DNA of 64,000 nucleotides from positions 38,399 through 102,398 of the forward strand of contig JAQWUD010000028.1 of assembly GCA_029242325.1 (NCBI GenBank). The letters run 5' to 3'. Position numbers and translations under genes: made by a program. A model generated the notes under the pieces. It saw nothing but the letters and a program-made list of their open reading frames with translations. It ran no database searches and had not been told where the DNA came from. This DNA comes from Luminiphilus sp. (lineage in GTDB: Bacteria; Pseudomonadota; Gammaproteobacteria; Pseudomonadales; Halieaceae). This document shows, piece by piece, positions 20,071 to 28,328 of this stretch; positions within the stretch are counted from its first letter, which is position 1; the number at the start of each line of letters is the position of its first letter.

Positions 20071-21162
20071 CTAGGGCCAATCGGTTGATGGCGAGAGAAA
20101 ACTACCTTTAGAGGCTCGCGCCAGTTGCCAGAATTCAGAGGCGGCCATCGGGTCCCCTTCCATCGGGAAAAGGATGGTATTGACCGGTACGCCAGCGGGG
20201 AGTTGCCTAATCGCCTCACGAAATAGCTTGAGCCGCTCTTCGCCAGAGATCCTGCTACCACGAGGCGCTCGCTCGCCCTGTGTCGGGAGGCCATCTGTGA
20301 GCAGAAAAATATTATCCGGGGGTTCCGGGAATGCTGCGAGTGCCGCGAAGGCATTATGCAGGCTGGTCCCACCAGCGGGCACCTGTGCTCGTAGCGCGGT
20401 GCTGATTGCCTCGAGCTTGGGCGTGTCCGCCACTTCGAGCCACTGCCCTTCAGTGTCCTCCAGAGCAGGCCTCGCCTCGGTGCCAAAGGTGACGACCTGA
20501 AATTGCGCATTGACGGGTAATTGGGCGGTCAGCCAGTCGACGGTATTCAGGGTTCGGGTCCATTTACCCGCTTGTTTCTGCAGCTCGGCATCCATGTTGC
20601 GCAGCCGGATCACGTTGACCAGTTGATTGGCGAGCATACTCGCAGACGTGTCGACCATGATCACGATGCGTTGCCCACCTAGGTTGAGCCCGGTCAGGTA
20701 TTGCCGGTTACCTTCCCCCACAAACTCACGAGCGCTACGGCCCGCCTCGGCTTCTGCGGCTTCCTCCAGAAGACGGATCTTTTCCTCGAGCTGATTGATT
20801 TCGGCCTGCAGTTTTGCCACGACCTCACTGTCACTCACTCCCGATTCTTCGATGGAGGCGATCAACGCCTCATACTCACCGAGCTCTTCAGTAATCCGGC
20901 GAGCGAGGCCATCAGCTTCCACAATTTCCAGGTCAGCTTCATCGAGTGCGTTGCGCAGGCGCACGAGGCCCTCCTGCCCCTCGCGAATATCCTCCTCGAG
21001 CAAATCGACCTCTGAAAGCACCTCTGCGTTGACGGTTTGAAGCTCGATCTCCAGCGAGTGATCGATAATCAAAAAAACCAATACAACGGCGCCGAATCCA
21101 CAGGACATGATGTCGAGGAAGCTCAGATTAAAAGTGGAGGACTGCCGATGACGACGCGCCAT
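20071..21162 (-). CDS. Membrane-anchored von Willebrand factor A protein, ExbD/MotB-like N-terminus (first copy)
   Basis: 363-aa paralogue of the next gene. The membrane helix (about 13-33) has Asp17 in NLSFLDIMSCGFGA, the same motif as in the other copy. A long acidic coiled coil (about 40-145) is followed by a vWA domain with the MIDAS motif DTSAS (Asp171), a Thr-containing segment GGTSLHNAF and FLLTDGLPT, all as in metal-binding vWA domains. The gene starts 3 bp after the actin-like gene stop. Metal-dependent ligand binding in the periplasm is expected; the ligand is unknown. Confidence 0.9.
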   Translation of the reverse strand: MARRHRQSSTFNLSFLDIMSCGFGAVVLVFLIIDHSLEIELQTVNAEVLSEVDLLEEDIREGQEGLVRLRNALDEADLEIVEADGLARRITEELGEYEALIASIEESGVSDSEVVAKLQAEINQLEEKIRLLEEAAEAEAGRSAREFVGEGNRQYLTGLNLGGQRIVIMVDTSASMLANQLVNVIRLRNMDAELQKQAGKWTRTLNTVDWLTAQLPVNAQFQVVTFGTEARPALEDTEGQWLEVADTPKLEAISTALRAQVPAGGTSLHNAFAALAAFPEPPDNIFLLTDGLPTQGERAPRGSRISGEERLKLFREAIRQLPAGVPVNTILFPMEGDPMAASEFWQLARASKGSFLSPSTDWP

Positions 21163-21165
21163 AGA

Positions 21166-22380
21166 TCAGGGCTCCACAGTGATGAACTGTATCTCGATCC
21201 CGCTCACCGAGAGTCGATCACCGGCCTTCAGCATCATCACGCCCTCTGCGGCGCGATCGTTTAGCTGTGCCTGTGCGTTTGGCTGGATGGTGATTTCGCT
21301 CTGCCCAGATATCACGACACCTGCCGCGAGGGAGGCGCTGGATGCTAACGGTGTCGCATGGCCTGCGACCAGTTGATGAGTCACGGAAAATGAGAGCGAC
21401 TCGTGGCTCACCGTGGCGGCCTTGCTGCTTGCGTCAGCGGCGGGGAGCGTGTCGTCACAGGGCGCTTCGCGCTGAAACGTTAACTCGCCGTCTTGGGCTG
21501 GCATGGCGCTTGCAATTCTCGGCAGCGCGTCGGCGCTGATGGTGCTTGCCGGGTGAGGCAGATTGAGCCCGGGTAGCACAGATAGGAGTGCATCGAGGGC
21601 AATGTGCGTGACATCGTGATGGATGAGTGGCGAAAGGGCTTTACTGAATGCAGCCCCAACTGACTGCAGGATGTCTGCGCTGATGCGTGCCGCATGCCCA
21701 TCGAGCGTGCAGTTCACTTCACTCTGTGTCGCAAGAGATCGAAGGAGGTCAGGAATTTGTTGATAGAGGCGTTGCTCCGTGTCGGCCCGGCGCTGAGGAT
21801 CGAATCGGGTTTGTGCCACGAACTGTTGGCCGATCAACTCCGCTATCTCGTCCATCAGGCCCAACAGTCCATGGCCGGGCAGCAGCTGGGTCTCGCCGGC
21901 GCGAGCCAGAGTGTGCTCCACAAAGACAGGAGTGATGCTGGCTTGGTGCAACTGTAACTCTACGTGGGCACAGGATTGTCCGGCTGCAGCGCCGGCGAGT
22001 GCACTGCGGTGCACGACGCTACTGACGGTCACGGGCAGGGTCTGCAGGATTCCCAATAACAACGACAGTTGATCGGCTTCCATCGATCCGGGAATGATCA
22101 GGGTGAGCTCGCCACTGACGCCGTTTAAAAGGGTTTCAAGATGCTCATGTGCGAGGTCTGCGGTGTGGCGTGCCGGGCCCAGTGCCGGGCTCAGGGCTTG
22201 TGTCGACAGCCGATGCCAGTACCGGTTATTGACCTCGCGCGGCACCCGGCGGGCCTGTTGCCAGGCAACTTCGCCAAATTGATAACGCCCTTCACTGAAC
22301 CAAGCGAAGCCGGGTGACCACGTATCCTGTTGATCTCGCCAAAGCCGCAGCGAAGCATCATTGCAGTCAAGCAGGAGCAT
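21166..22380 (-). CDS. Probable actin/Hsp70-fold protein
   Basis: 404-aa protein with no signal peptide. The N-terminus MLLLDCNDASLRLW resembles the first strand-loop of actin-like ATPases. Later segments ELTLIIPGSM, SALAGAAAG and CAHVELQLHQASITPV fall where Hsp70-like proteins have VPA, the AA segment and the second phosphate loop, followed by GLLGLMDEIAELIGQQF like the GGxDxD helix. The phosphate loops are degenerate, so it may not hydrolyse ATP. The last 60 residues look like a separate small beta domain (GDRLSVSGIEIQFI), perhaps FHA-like. Its ATG overlaps the channel gene stop (TGATG). The fold call is by eye and is inference. Confidence 0.6.
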   Translation of the reverse strand: MLLLDCNDASLRLWRDQQDTWSPGFAWFSEGRYQFGEVAWQQARRVPREVNNRYWHRLSTQALSPALGPARHTADLAHEHLETLLNGVSGELTLIIPGSMEADQLSLLLGILQTLPVTVSSVVHRSALAGAAAGQSCAHVELQLHQASITPVFVEHTLARAGETQLLPGHGLLGLMDEIAELIGQQFVAQTRFDPQRRADTEQRLYQQIPDLLRSLATQSEVNCTLDGHAARISADILQSVGAAFSKALSPLIHHDVTHIALDALLSVLPGLNLPHPASTISADALPRIASAMPAQDGELTFQREAPCDDTLPAADASSKAATVSHESLSFSVTHQLVAGHATPLASSASLAAGVVISGQSEITIQPNAQAQLNDRAAEGVMMLKAGDRLSVSGIEIQFITVEP

Positions 22381-23183
22381 CAGTTACGGGGTACCGACAG
22401 GTGCCGCAGCAGATGGCGATCAATATAGCGTTGCGTGTTGAGGACCAGGCGCTCTTGAGAGAGTTGCAGTTGGTGTAGTGCAAACATAATGATGATGGAG
22501 AGCACCAGGGCCACGAAGGTGCTGTTAAACGCAACGCCAAGACTCACCGTGACGCCGGAGATATCCCCCTCCACGGCCTTGTAGGCCTGACCCAGTGCGT
22601 CGCCAATACCCCGTACGGTGCCAATAAACCCAATCGATGGAATCGCCCAGGAAATGTAACGGACCATCGAGAGCTCCGAGTCGAGTCGATCGGCTTCAAT
22701 GTCGCACTGCTCGCGAACTGCATCGGAAACGGCGGGAATACTGCCCGTGGTGGTAAAGCGGCTCAGCGCATTTGCCAGCGCGCGCGGCAGCAAATAGTCC
22801 TGCTCCTCTGTCGACAGCGCTTCGAGTGAGCGGGATTGCTCGCGCGCATCTCTCGGCAAGATGCTGGTGCCCTCGGGGATGGCAATGAGATCGCGATCGA
22901 GCATAAGCGCCTCTGCGCGGGTGCGGGAAGCTTTGAGTCCCATGATGGCGAGCGCCCACAGCATCAGAATGAAACAGGTTTCCTGCTCGTAATCTTTGAT
23001 GACGATCGCCAGAGAGCGGTTACCCGTGGGCGCCTCTCCCGCAGCTTGCTGTGCTGCCTGAACCGCGAGTTGAGAATCTGCGCTGGGGCGAATGACGCCC
23101 ACGTAAGCGGCATGAACCAGAATGACAGCGATGAGCAGTGCAAATAGCTGATAGAGGAACTCCGAGGGTAAACGTAGTTTCAT
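22380..23183 (-). CDS. MotA/TolQ/ExbB-family proton channel subunit
   Basis: 267-aa inner-membrane protein. Four membrane helices are likely (about 9-30, 70-86, 176-195, 212-236). The family signature covers the last two: SIGFIGTVRGIGDALGQA, then VTVSLGVAFNSTFVALVLS, whose small polar residues line the ion path in ExbB, TolQ and MotA. A large cytoplasmic loop (about 87-172) separates helices 2 and 3, and helices 1-2 are joined by a longer periplasmic loop than in ExbB. It lies between the PEGA/SUMF1 genes and the actin-like and vWA genes. Partners are inferred to be the two vWA proteins. Confidence 0.92.
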   Translation of the reverse strand: MKLRLPSEFLYQLFALLIAVILVHAAYVGVIRPSADSQLAVQAAQQAAGEAPTGNRSLAIVIKDYEQETCFILMLWALAIMGLKASRTRAEALMLDRDLIAIPEGTSILPRDAREQSRSLEALSTEEQDYLLPRALANALSRFTTTGSIPAVSDAVREQCDIEADRLDSELSMVRYISWAIPSIGFIGTVRGIGDALGQAYKAVEGDISGVTVSLGVAFNSTFVALVLSIIIMFALHQLQLSQERLVLNTQRYIDRHLLRHLSVPRN

Positions 23184-23201
23184 AGTGGGCTCCTGTCGGG
23201 C

Positions 23202-23477
23202 TCAGATATCCACGGGGAAGGACACGGAGAGGTCTTCGGAAATAGATTCGCTCGGCTCATAGTCCAAAACCGTGCCAGAGGCACCTGGTTCTGGTGTTGC
23301 AGCGGCCTCGTCGACGGCTTGACCAGCACCTGCGTCCGAGATCGCGATCTCGCCTTCTTCGGGCGCTCCTGAAACACCGGGTGTGTCCTGAGCGAATACG
23401 GTGTTTGCGACGCATGCGCACAATGCCAGTGCATAAAACGCGACATGATGCCGTGCGACCCGAACGCTATTCTGCAT
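23202..23477 (-). CDS. Small exported acidic protein
   Basis: 91-aa protein with a clear signal peptide from ATG 23477 (HHVAFYALALCACVANTVFA, cleavage near AQD). The mature part is short, acidic and rich in Ala, Glu, Gly and Pro, ending SVSFPVDI, and looks disordered. The start overlaps the stop of the PEGA/SUMF1 gene. An upstream ATG at 23504 would lengthen the overlap and spoil the signal peptide. No family recognised. It may be a periplasmic linker or tether of the operon's machine, which is speculation. Confidence 0.65.
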   Translation of the reverse strand: MQNSVRVARHHVAFYALALCACVANTVFAQDTPGVSGAPEEGEIAISDAGAGQAVDEAAATPEPGASGTVLDYEPSESISEDLSVSFPVDI

Positions 23478-25572
23478 AGCGTGCAATCCTGAAGCCAAGG
23501 TCATCCCGCCCGCGCTCGCCGTAATCGCGAAAGGTCAGCCGCAACTCGGACAACCGACTCAGCGCCCAACTGCCTCCGCGGATAGCGTAATTGTCGCCTC
23601 GCTGCGCGCCTAGTGGGTCGATAGCCAGCTCGGCGTTGGCGGAGGGAATCCGGTATCCATCGTGCATCCATTCGGCAACATTACCACCCATGTCGTGCAG
23701 TCCGCGATGGTTGGGAGGAAAGCTCCCAACCGGTGCCGACACCACGAACTGGTCAGTGTAGCCATTGAGAATACGACCCGTGACCAGTGCTGAGGTGTTG
23801 TCTGCTACGTTGGTGACCACTCGGGTGGGCGGAAAGTCGTTGCCCCAGGCAAATCGCCGCACGGCATCTCCTTCGGTCCGTGCCGCAAAAGCCCACTCCG
23901 CTTCGCTGGGTAAACGGTAACCCGTGCTGCTGGGATTAAAGCCAGTGATGATCCCTTGTTTCTCTCGGTAGAAGGGGGTGAAACCCTCGAGTCGGCTGAG
24001 CCAATTGCAAAAACTCGCGGCTTGCTGCCAGCTGATGCCCGCGACGGGTTGATGATCACGATCCAGCGAGTAGCTCTCGATGAGACCGGAATCGTGACTG
24101 GCCTCGAACTGGCGAAACTGGGCATTGGTGATTTCTGTTGAAGAGATATAGAAGGCGCGCTTCAGCTCCACCGTGTGCTCGACCTCATTGGCCCGACGCC
24201 CGGGATCCCGGCGTGAGGCGCCCATGGTGAAGGGGTTTTGAGTTTCCAGAGCGGGATCAACCAACACCAGTGTTTGACCCAGCGCCGTGGTAACAGTGGG
24301 CGTCATGGCGGCTTTGCGCGCGGCGGCCTCAGTCAGCAAAGACACGCGAACTTGCTGGGGCAGCCCCGGCTTCGGTAGCACTTGCGTGTCGAAACCGGCA
24401 TAACCTGCAAGACGCACCTCGATCCGGTGGGGCGTAGCGGGCAGGGAGAGCGTTTGATTACCGGTGCCTACTACTTTGCCGTTCACCAGTAGCGCTGCTT
24501 CGGGGGGCAGAATCGTTACGCGCACTTCGCCCAAGTCTGGTTCGAGGGTGATCGAGCGGCGGGTTGTTTCTCCTTTTGCCAAGGTGAGCGACAGCGTAGC
24601 GGGGCGGTAACCGGCTCGAGAGAGGCTGATGGCATGGCGATCGCTGGGACTCAAAGGCAATACGATGGGGGTGAGTCCGGCGAAAACCCCGTCGACGGTC
24701 ACGCCGGCCCCGGCTGGCGTGCTGTTCAGCGACAGCGTTGCATCAGCCGGAGTCAGTTCGATGCTGCCAAGATTCTGATTGATACCCGCCACGACAGTGA
24801 GTGCGACCGTCTCGGGCACGTAGCCTGGCGCGCTCAACGTCAGCTCATGTTGACCCGACAGTATGGAGACGCCTTCCGGTGTGATCTCGGTGACTTGGCC
24901 GTCCACGGCTGCGGTCACAATGGCGGGCGTACTATTAAAGCGCACGGCTGCCCAATCTGGCACCAGTGCGATATTCACCATCTGGTTCTGTTTGCGGCCA
25001 ATGACCTCGATGTCGCCCCGCCAAGGCTGGTAGCGGGGCAGTGCGGCGCTAACAGCATACCGGCCTGCCTCGAGCGTGAGGTCACTTACCGGGGCCGGGC
25101 CAAGGGACAGGTCGTCGATTGCGATCTCAGCCCCTGCAGGTTCTGTGGCAATGCGCACGGTTCCGGGCAGGGGCGAGAGCCGGATTTCGAGTTGCTGCGT
25201 GTCGGCATCGCCGACGGTGATCGTTTGCTCGTAAGGGCGATAGCCCTCAGCAGCCACATTGAGCAAGTAGTCTCCCGGTCTTACTAGCACGCGATTGCCA
25301 AACGACCAACTCAGACCACTCAATGAAAACGTGGTCTCGCCCTCCGCATCGATATTGAGCGTGAGCGAGCGTGCAGTGAAAAGGAAAAAAAGCAGTGCAG
25401 CGATTAATAGCCCTGCAATGGCCATCGCAATGTGAGGGGCACTGACACGTTGCGTCGGATTGGGTGCCTGACTGAGGGGCTCGAACGCGGTCGGTGCCAG
25501 CGGCTCACCGGCACCCTCGGGGTTTGCTGGCGCAAATGCTTCGGGCGTCAGTGTGTTGTCACGGTCATTCAT
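23467..25572 (-). CDS. PEGA-repeat protein with formylglycine-generating-enzyme-like (SUMF1) domain
   Basis: 701-aa membrane-anchored protein. The cytoplasmic N-terminus (1-45) is Pro-rich. One membrane helix follows (48-67), then about five PEGA-like beta repeats (roughly 70-132, 137-205, 207-273, 277-344, 348-412; for example STPAGAGVTVDG) and a SUMF1/FGE-type domain (440-700) with GYRLPSEAEWAFAAR, GLHDMGGNVAEW and AIRGGSWA. The two active-site Cys of true FGE, after RGGSW, are absent, so it is probably a binding rather than an oxidising domain. It is 9 bp downstream of a related PEGA-like gene. The N-terminus shares a PTAFEP-type motif with that protein. Confidence 0.92.
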   Translation of the reverse strand: MNDRDNTLTPEAFAPANPEGAGEPLAPTAFEPLSQAPNPTQRVSAPHIAMAIAGLLIAALLFFLFTARSLTLNIDAEGETTFSLSGLSWSFGNRVLVRPGDYLLNVAAEGYRPYEQTITVGDADTQQLEIRLSPLPGTVRIATEPAGAEIAIDDLSLGPAPVSDLTLEAGRYAVSAALPRYQPWRGDIEVIGRKQNQMVNIALVPDWAAVRFNSTPAIVTAAVDGQVTEITPEGVSILSGQHELTLSAPGYVPETVALTVVAGINQNLGSIELTPADATLSLNSTPAGAGVTVDGVFAGLTPIVLPLSPSDRHAISLSRAGYRPATLSLTLAKGETTRRSITLEPDLGEVRVTILPPEAALLVNGKVVGTGNQTLSLPATPHRIEVRLAGYAGFDTQVLPKPGLPQQVRVSLLTEAAARKAAMTPTVTTALGQTLVLVDPALETQNPFTMGASRRDPGRRANEVEHTVELKRAFYISSTEITNAQFRQFEASHDSGLIESYSLDRDHQPVAGISWQQAASFCNWLSRLEGFTPFYREKQGIITGFNPSSTGYRLPSEAEWAFAARTEGDAVRRFAWGNDFPPTRVVTNVADNTSALVTGRILNGYTDQFVVSAPVGSFPPNHRGLHDMGGNVAEWMHDGYRIPSANAELAIDPLGAQRGDNYAIRGGSWALSRLSELRLTFRDYGERGRDDLGFRIARYAE

Positions 25573-25581
25573 GGTTCTCGC

Positions 25582-27111
25582 TCAAATCGCCTCAACGCAG
25601 CGCACATCAACGGTGTTACGCTGATCGGGCCGCACCTCAAACGTCACTCTGACATCGCGATACCCATTGCGCATGCCCACGGCAGTATAAGAGCCCGGCC
25701 TCAGTGACAGTGTCTCTTCGGCAAGTGAGCCCAGCCGCCTGACCCGTAGCAGGGTGACATCGGTAAGACTGTCGGAAGTGATCGCCACTATGACGGGAGT
25801 GCTGGCATAGTCCAATGCCGCGCGCGCCGCCGTGATTTGGCTGAGCAGCTGAGGGCCCGGATTGGCAATGGCCTCGGCTTCGGCAAGGGTTTGCTGCGCC
25901 AAACCCATAATCCGCGCGTCGACCAGTCGATCCCGCTCCGCCGGTAGTTTCTCAAGGCGTGTGTCGAGTTCAGCTCGTGGCGCAGCGCGGGCCGCGCCTT
26001 CTGTTGCAAACAGCATCAATGCATCGATCTCTAGCGCCGCCTCATAGTGCGTCAAGGCATCGGTCCATCGCTCTTCGGCCTCTGCTCGAGCACCCTGCTC
26101 CCTCAGCCTGATCAGCGTGCTTTGTGTCCGCGCCTGATCCAGCTCCAGAAGCGCCGAGGCCGGCTCAGGTGCGCCGGGTATGAGCTGTGCGGCACTGCGA
26201 AACTGAGTCTCGGCGAGATCAAAATCTTGGGCGTTCAAAGCGGTATAGCCACCGGTCATGGCGCCAGTAAATTGCTGTCGTGTCAGCGCGGATTGCAGGT
26301 CGACCAGACGTCCCTGGGCACGTTTGTGTGCGGGGTCAGCGCGTGTCGCATTAGCTGCTGCGTTGACTGCTGCAGCCAGGTCACCCGATTCCTCGGCCTT
26401 GGTGGCAGCGGTTAGCGCATCGACCACTTGCGGGAGTGCGCCAATACGGTCATCCAGCGCAACCAGTCGGATATCAGCGGGTGCCATTTCGGCGAATTCG
26501 TTCAATCGGGCTTGCGCGCCGAGCACATCGCCCATCTCGATGGCCGTCAACAGAATGCCGTGCAGGGATTCAATTCGCTCAGGCAGGCTGCTCTCTAAGG
26601 CTGAGAGTTGATCCAGAGCCCCCTGATACTGCGCTGTGGCCTCGATAAAATTCCGCTCTCGATAGGCCGTATCTCCCGATGCGGCTTTTCCAAGGGCTTC
26701 GCCATAGACCGGCTCCCCCCACCGCTTGGCACCGCGCTCGGCAAGCGATGCTTGTAGGCTCAGCAGTGATTGCAGTATTTCCTGTGCATCGCGCCTTAGA
26801 GCGCTTTCCTGGGCCTCAGCAAAAGGACTGCGGCCAGTGCCGGCATCGGTTCCAGTGTTCTGCGACGTTGAAGCGCTGACCGCATGGTCCTCGCTGTTTG
26901 ACGACACAGGGATGCCCGGCCCCGACTCTCCGTGGCTCACGAGTTGAGGCAATACAAAAAACACAAAAAGCAACAGCGCGGAAATGACCGCGAGGGCGAT
27001 ATAGACCAGCCGCGACTGATCACTCTTGGTTGCTACAGCAACCGACTCAGGGACACTGGTAGCAGGCTCAAAAGTGGTAGCGGAGAGTGGTTGCTTCTGG
27101 TCTTCGGTCAC
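25582..27111 (-). CDS. Membrane-anchored helical-repeat protein with C-terminal PEGA-like domain
   Basis: 509-aa protein. A cytoplasmic N-terminus (1-33) carries SATTFEPATS; one membrane helix follows (35-56), then a long Ala/Gln/Leu/Arg-rich alpha-helical region with TPR-like segments (about 90-425) and a C-terminal beta domain (about 430-505) resembling PEGA (LRPGSYTAVGMRNGYRDV). It lies between an overlapping lipoprotein gene (4 bp, upstream) and the PEGA/SUMF1 gene. Expected to project into the periplasm. Unknown function; by architecture a scaffold. Confidence 0.82.
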   Translation of the reverse strand: MTEDQKQPLSATTFEPATSVPESVAVATKSDQSRLVYIALAVISALLLFVFFVLPQLVSHGESGPGIPVSSNSEDHAVSASTSQNTGTDAGTGRSPFAEAQESALRRDAQEILQSLLSLQASLAERGAKRWGEPVYGEALGKAASGDTAYRERNFIEATAQYQGALDQLSALESSLPERIESLHGILLTAIEMGDVLGAQARLNEFAEMAPADIRLVALDDRIGALPQVVDALTAATKAEESGDLAAAVNAAANATRADPAHKRAQGRLVDLQSALTRQQFTGAMTGGYTALNAQDFDLAETQFRSAAQLIPGAPEPASALLELDQARTQSTLIRLREQGARAEAEERWTDALTHYEAALEIDALMLFATEGAARAAPRAELDTRLEKLPAERDRLVDARIMGLAQQTLAEAEAIANPGPQLLSQITAARAALDYASTPVIVAITSDSLTDVTLLRVRRLGSLAEETLSLRPGSYTAVGMRNGYRDVRVTFEVRPDQRNTVDVRCVEAI

Positions 27112-28328
27112 GAGTCCTGCGTATCAGACGCTGAGGTGGCGTTATCCGTGGGGTCTGCTGGCGGCTCCAGCGCTGCGATTTCCGCCGCATAGATATCTGC
27201 CAATAACTCACGCCACTGGTCGTATTGGTCTTCAACGCTACCGCTGAGTCGGACTGTGCGATCTTCCAGCTCGATCACCCGGGGCGTTATCGCAGCATCC
27301 AGTGATTGCCCCAGCTCCTCAAGCGCCAGCGAGTGGATGTTCGATTCGGCACGTTTCTCAAGGCCGCTTTTCAGCAGCGCGCCGCCGCCTATGACGCCCA
27401 CCGCTCCCGCACTGCGGGTAGTCCTACTACCCGAAGTTTGGGCCAGCACGCCTGCAAGGATCGCAGCACCCCCGGCAATCATCTCTCTTTGAGATTCTGC
27501 TTCCAGTTCGCGCAAGGCAACGGTTTCCTCATAGCTCGCTTTGCGCCACTCCTGGTAGGGCGTGTACATCTCCTCGGCGAAGCCCGTGTAATGCCCCTGC
27601 AGGGTGTCCACAAAAACGTAATGCCGCTGACGAAGCCCGCGAATGCGGTTGAGCATGGGGTCATCTTCTGCTGGTAATCTGCGCAGGCTGATATGCCCTG
27701 AGGCATCTTCTTCGAGGTAATTAGAAAAAGCGCCACTGGCGAAGTCTCGGGCGAAACGCATTTCTGCGACGTGCCGTATCGCGATGCGATCTCCTACGGG
27801 TAGCGCACTGAATAGCGCCAGCATGTCGTTGGCGATCATACGGTAAACGGCGAGGAAGGGGTCTTGCTTGACCCGGGTGCCTTGCTCGTAAGCATAGCGG
27901 CTGGTGATCCCCTGATAACGCTTATCGAGCCACAAGGTGCCGCGCGCATCACTGACCAGAATTTTGAGCTCTAGCCCTTCGCCATCGGAGCGTAAAATCG
28001 AGCCCTGCACCAGCAGATCTGAAAATTGACGCGCATCGGGCACGACTCTCACGGCGCCCCAACCACCTTGCTCGGTCAGCACCTCGGCCAGTTCGGTTGC
28101 CATAAAGGTGGCCTCGGCCCGGCGAACCTCTGGGTACACCTGCTCCTCGTCCTCAACCGCACTGATGCCCGGGTCGAGAATAACCACGCCCACGTCCAGG
28201 AGCTCCGCTTCGGGTGCCAGTGACTCGGGAGCGTCAAGTGTCGGCACGGATGTAGATTTAACGGTTTCGGACACGCAGCCCGTCAATAGCAGCAGCCCCA
28301 GAGTGATCGAAAGCAGGGCCTGCATCAT
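27108..28328 (-). CDS. Hypothetical lipoprotein (envelope operon)
   Basis: 406-aa predicted lipoprotein. The signal peptide ends at LLLTGC (about Cys18). Mature sequence: an alpha/beta region (about 40-170; LDVGVVILDPG, VRVVPDARQFSDLLVQGSI) then helical and mixed segments, including a hydrophobic Gly/Ala stretch (about 288-320) that could insert in a membrane, and a final acidic helix. It overlaps both neighbours by 4 bp, so it is firmly part of the operon. No family recognised. The first half recalls outer-membrane assembly lipoproteins of the CsgG/FlgT kind only vaguely, and I do not claim homology. Confidence 0.8.
   Translation of the reverse strand: MMQALLSITLGLLLLTGCVSETVKSTSVPTLDAPESLAPEAELLDVGVVILDPGISAVEDEEQVYPEVRRAEATFMATELAEVLTEQGGWGAVRVVPDARQFSDLLVQGSILRSDGEGLELKILVSDARGTLWLDKRYQGITSRYAYEQGTRVKQDPFLAVYRMIANDMLALFSALPVGDRIAIRHVAEMRFARDFASGAFSNYLEEDASGHISLRRLPAEDDPMLNRIRGLRQRHYVFVDTLQGHYTGFAEEMYTPYQEWRKASYEETVALRELEAESQREMIAGGAAILAGVLAQTSGSRTTRSAGAVGVIGGGALLKSGLEKRAESNIHSLALEELGQSLDAAITPRVIELEDRTVRLSGSVEDQYDQWRELLADIYAAEIAALEPPADPTDNATSASDTQDS

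Noticed and set aside
19063..23183. Zorya-type anti-phage system (ZorAB are also MotA/MotB-like)
   Set aside because: No ZorC, ZorD or ZorE partner is present, the MotB-like parts carry vWA domains, and the rest are periplasmic lipoproteins and PEGA proteins.
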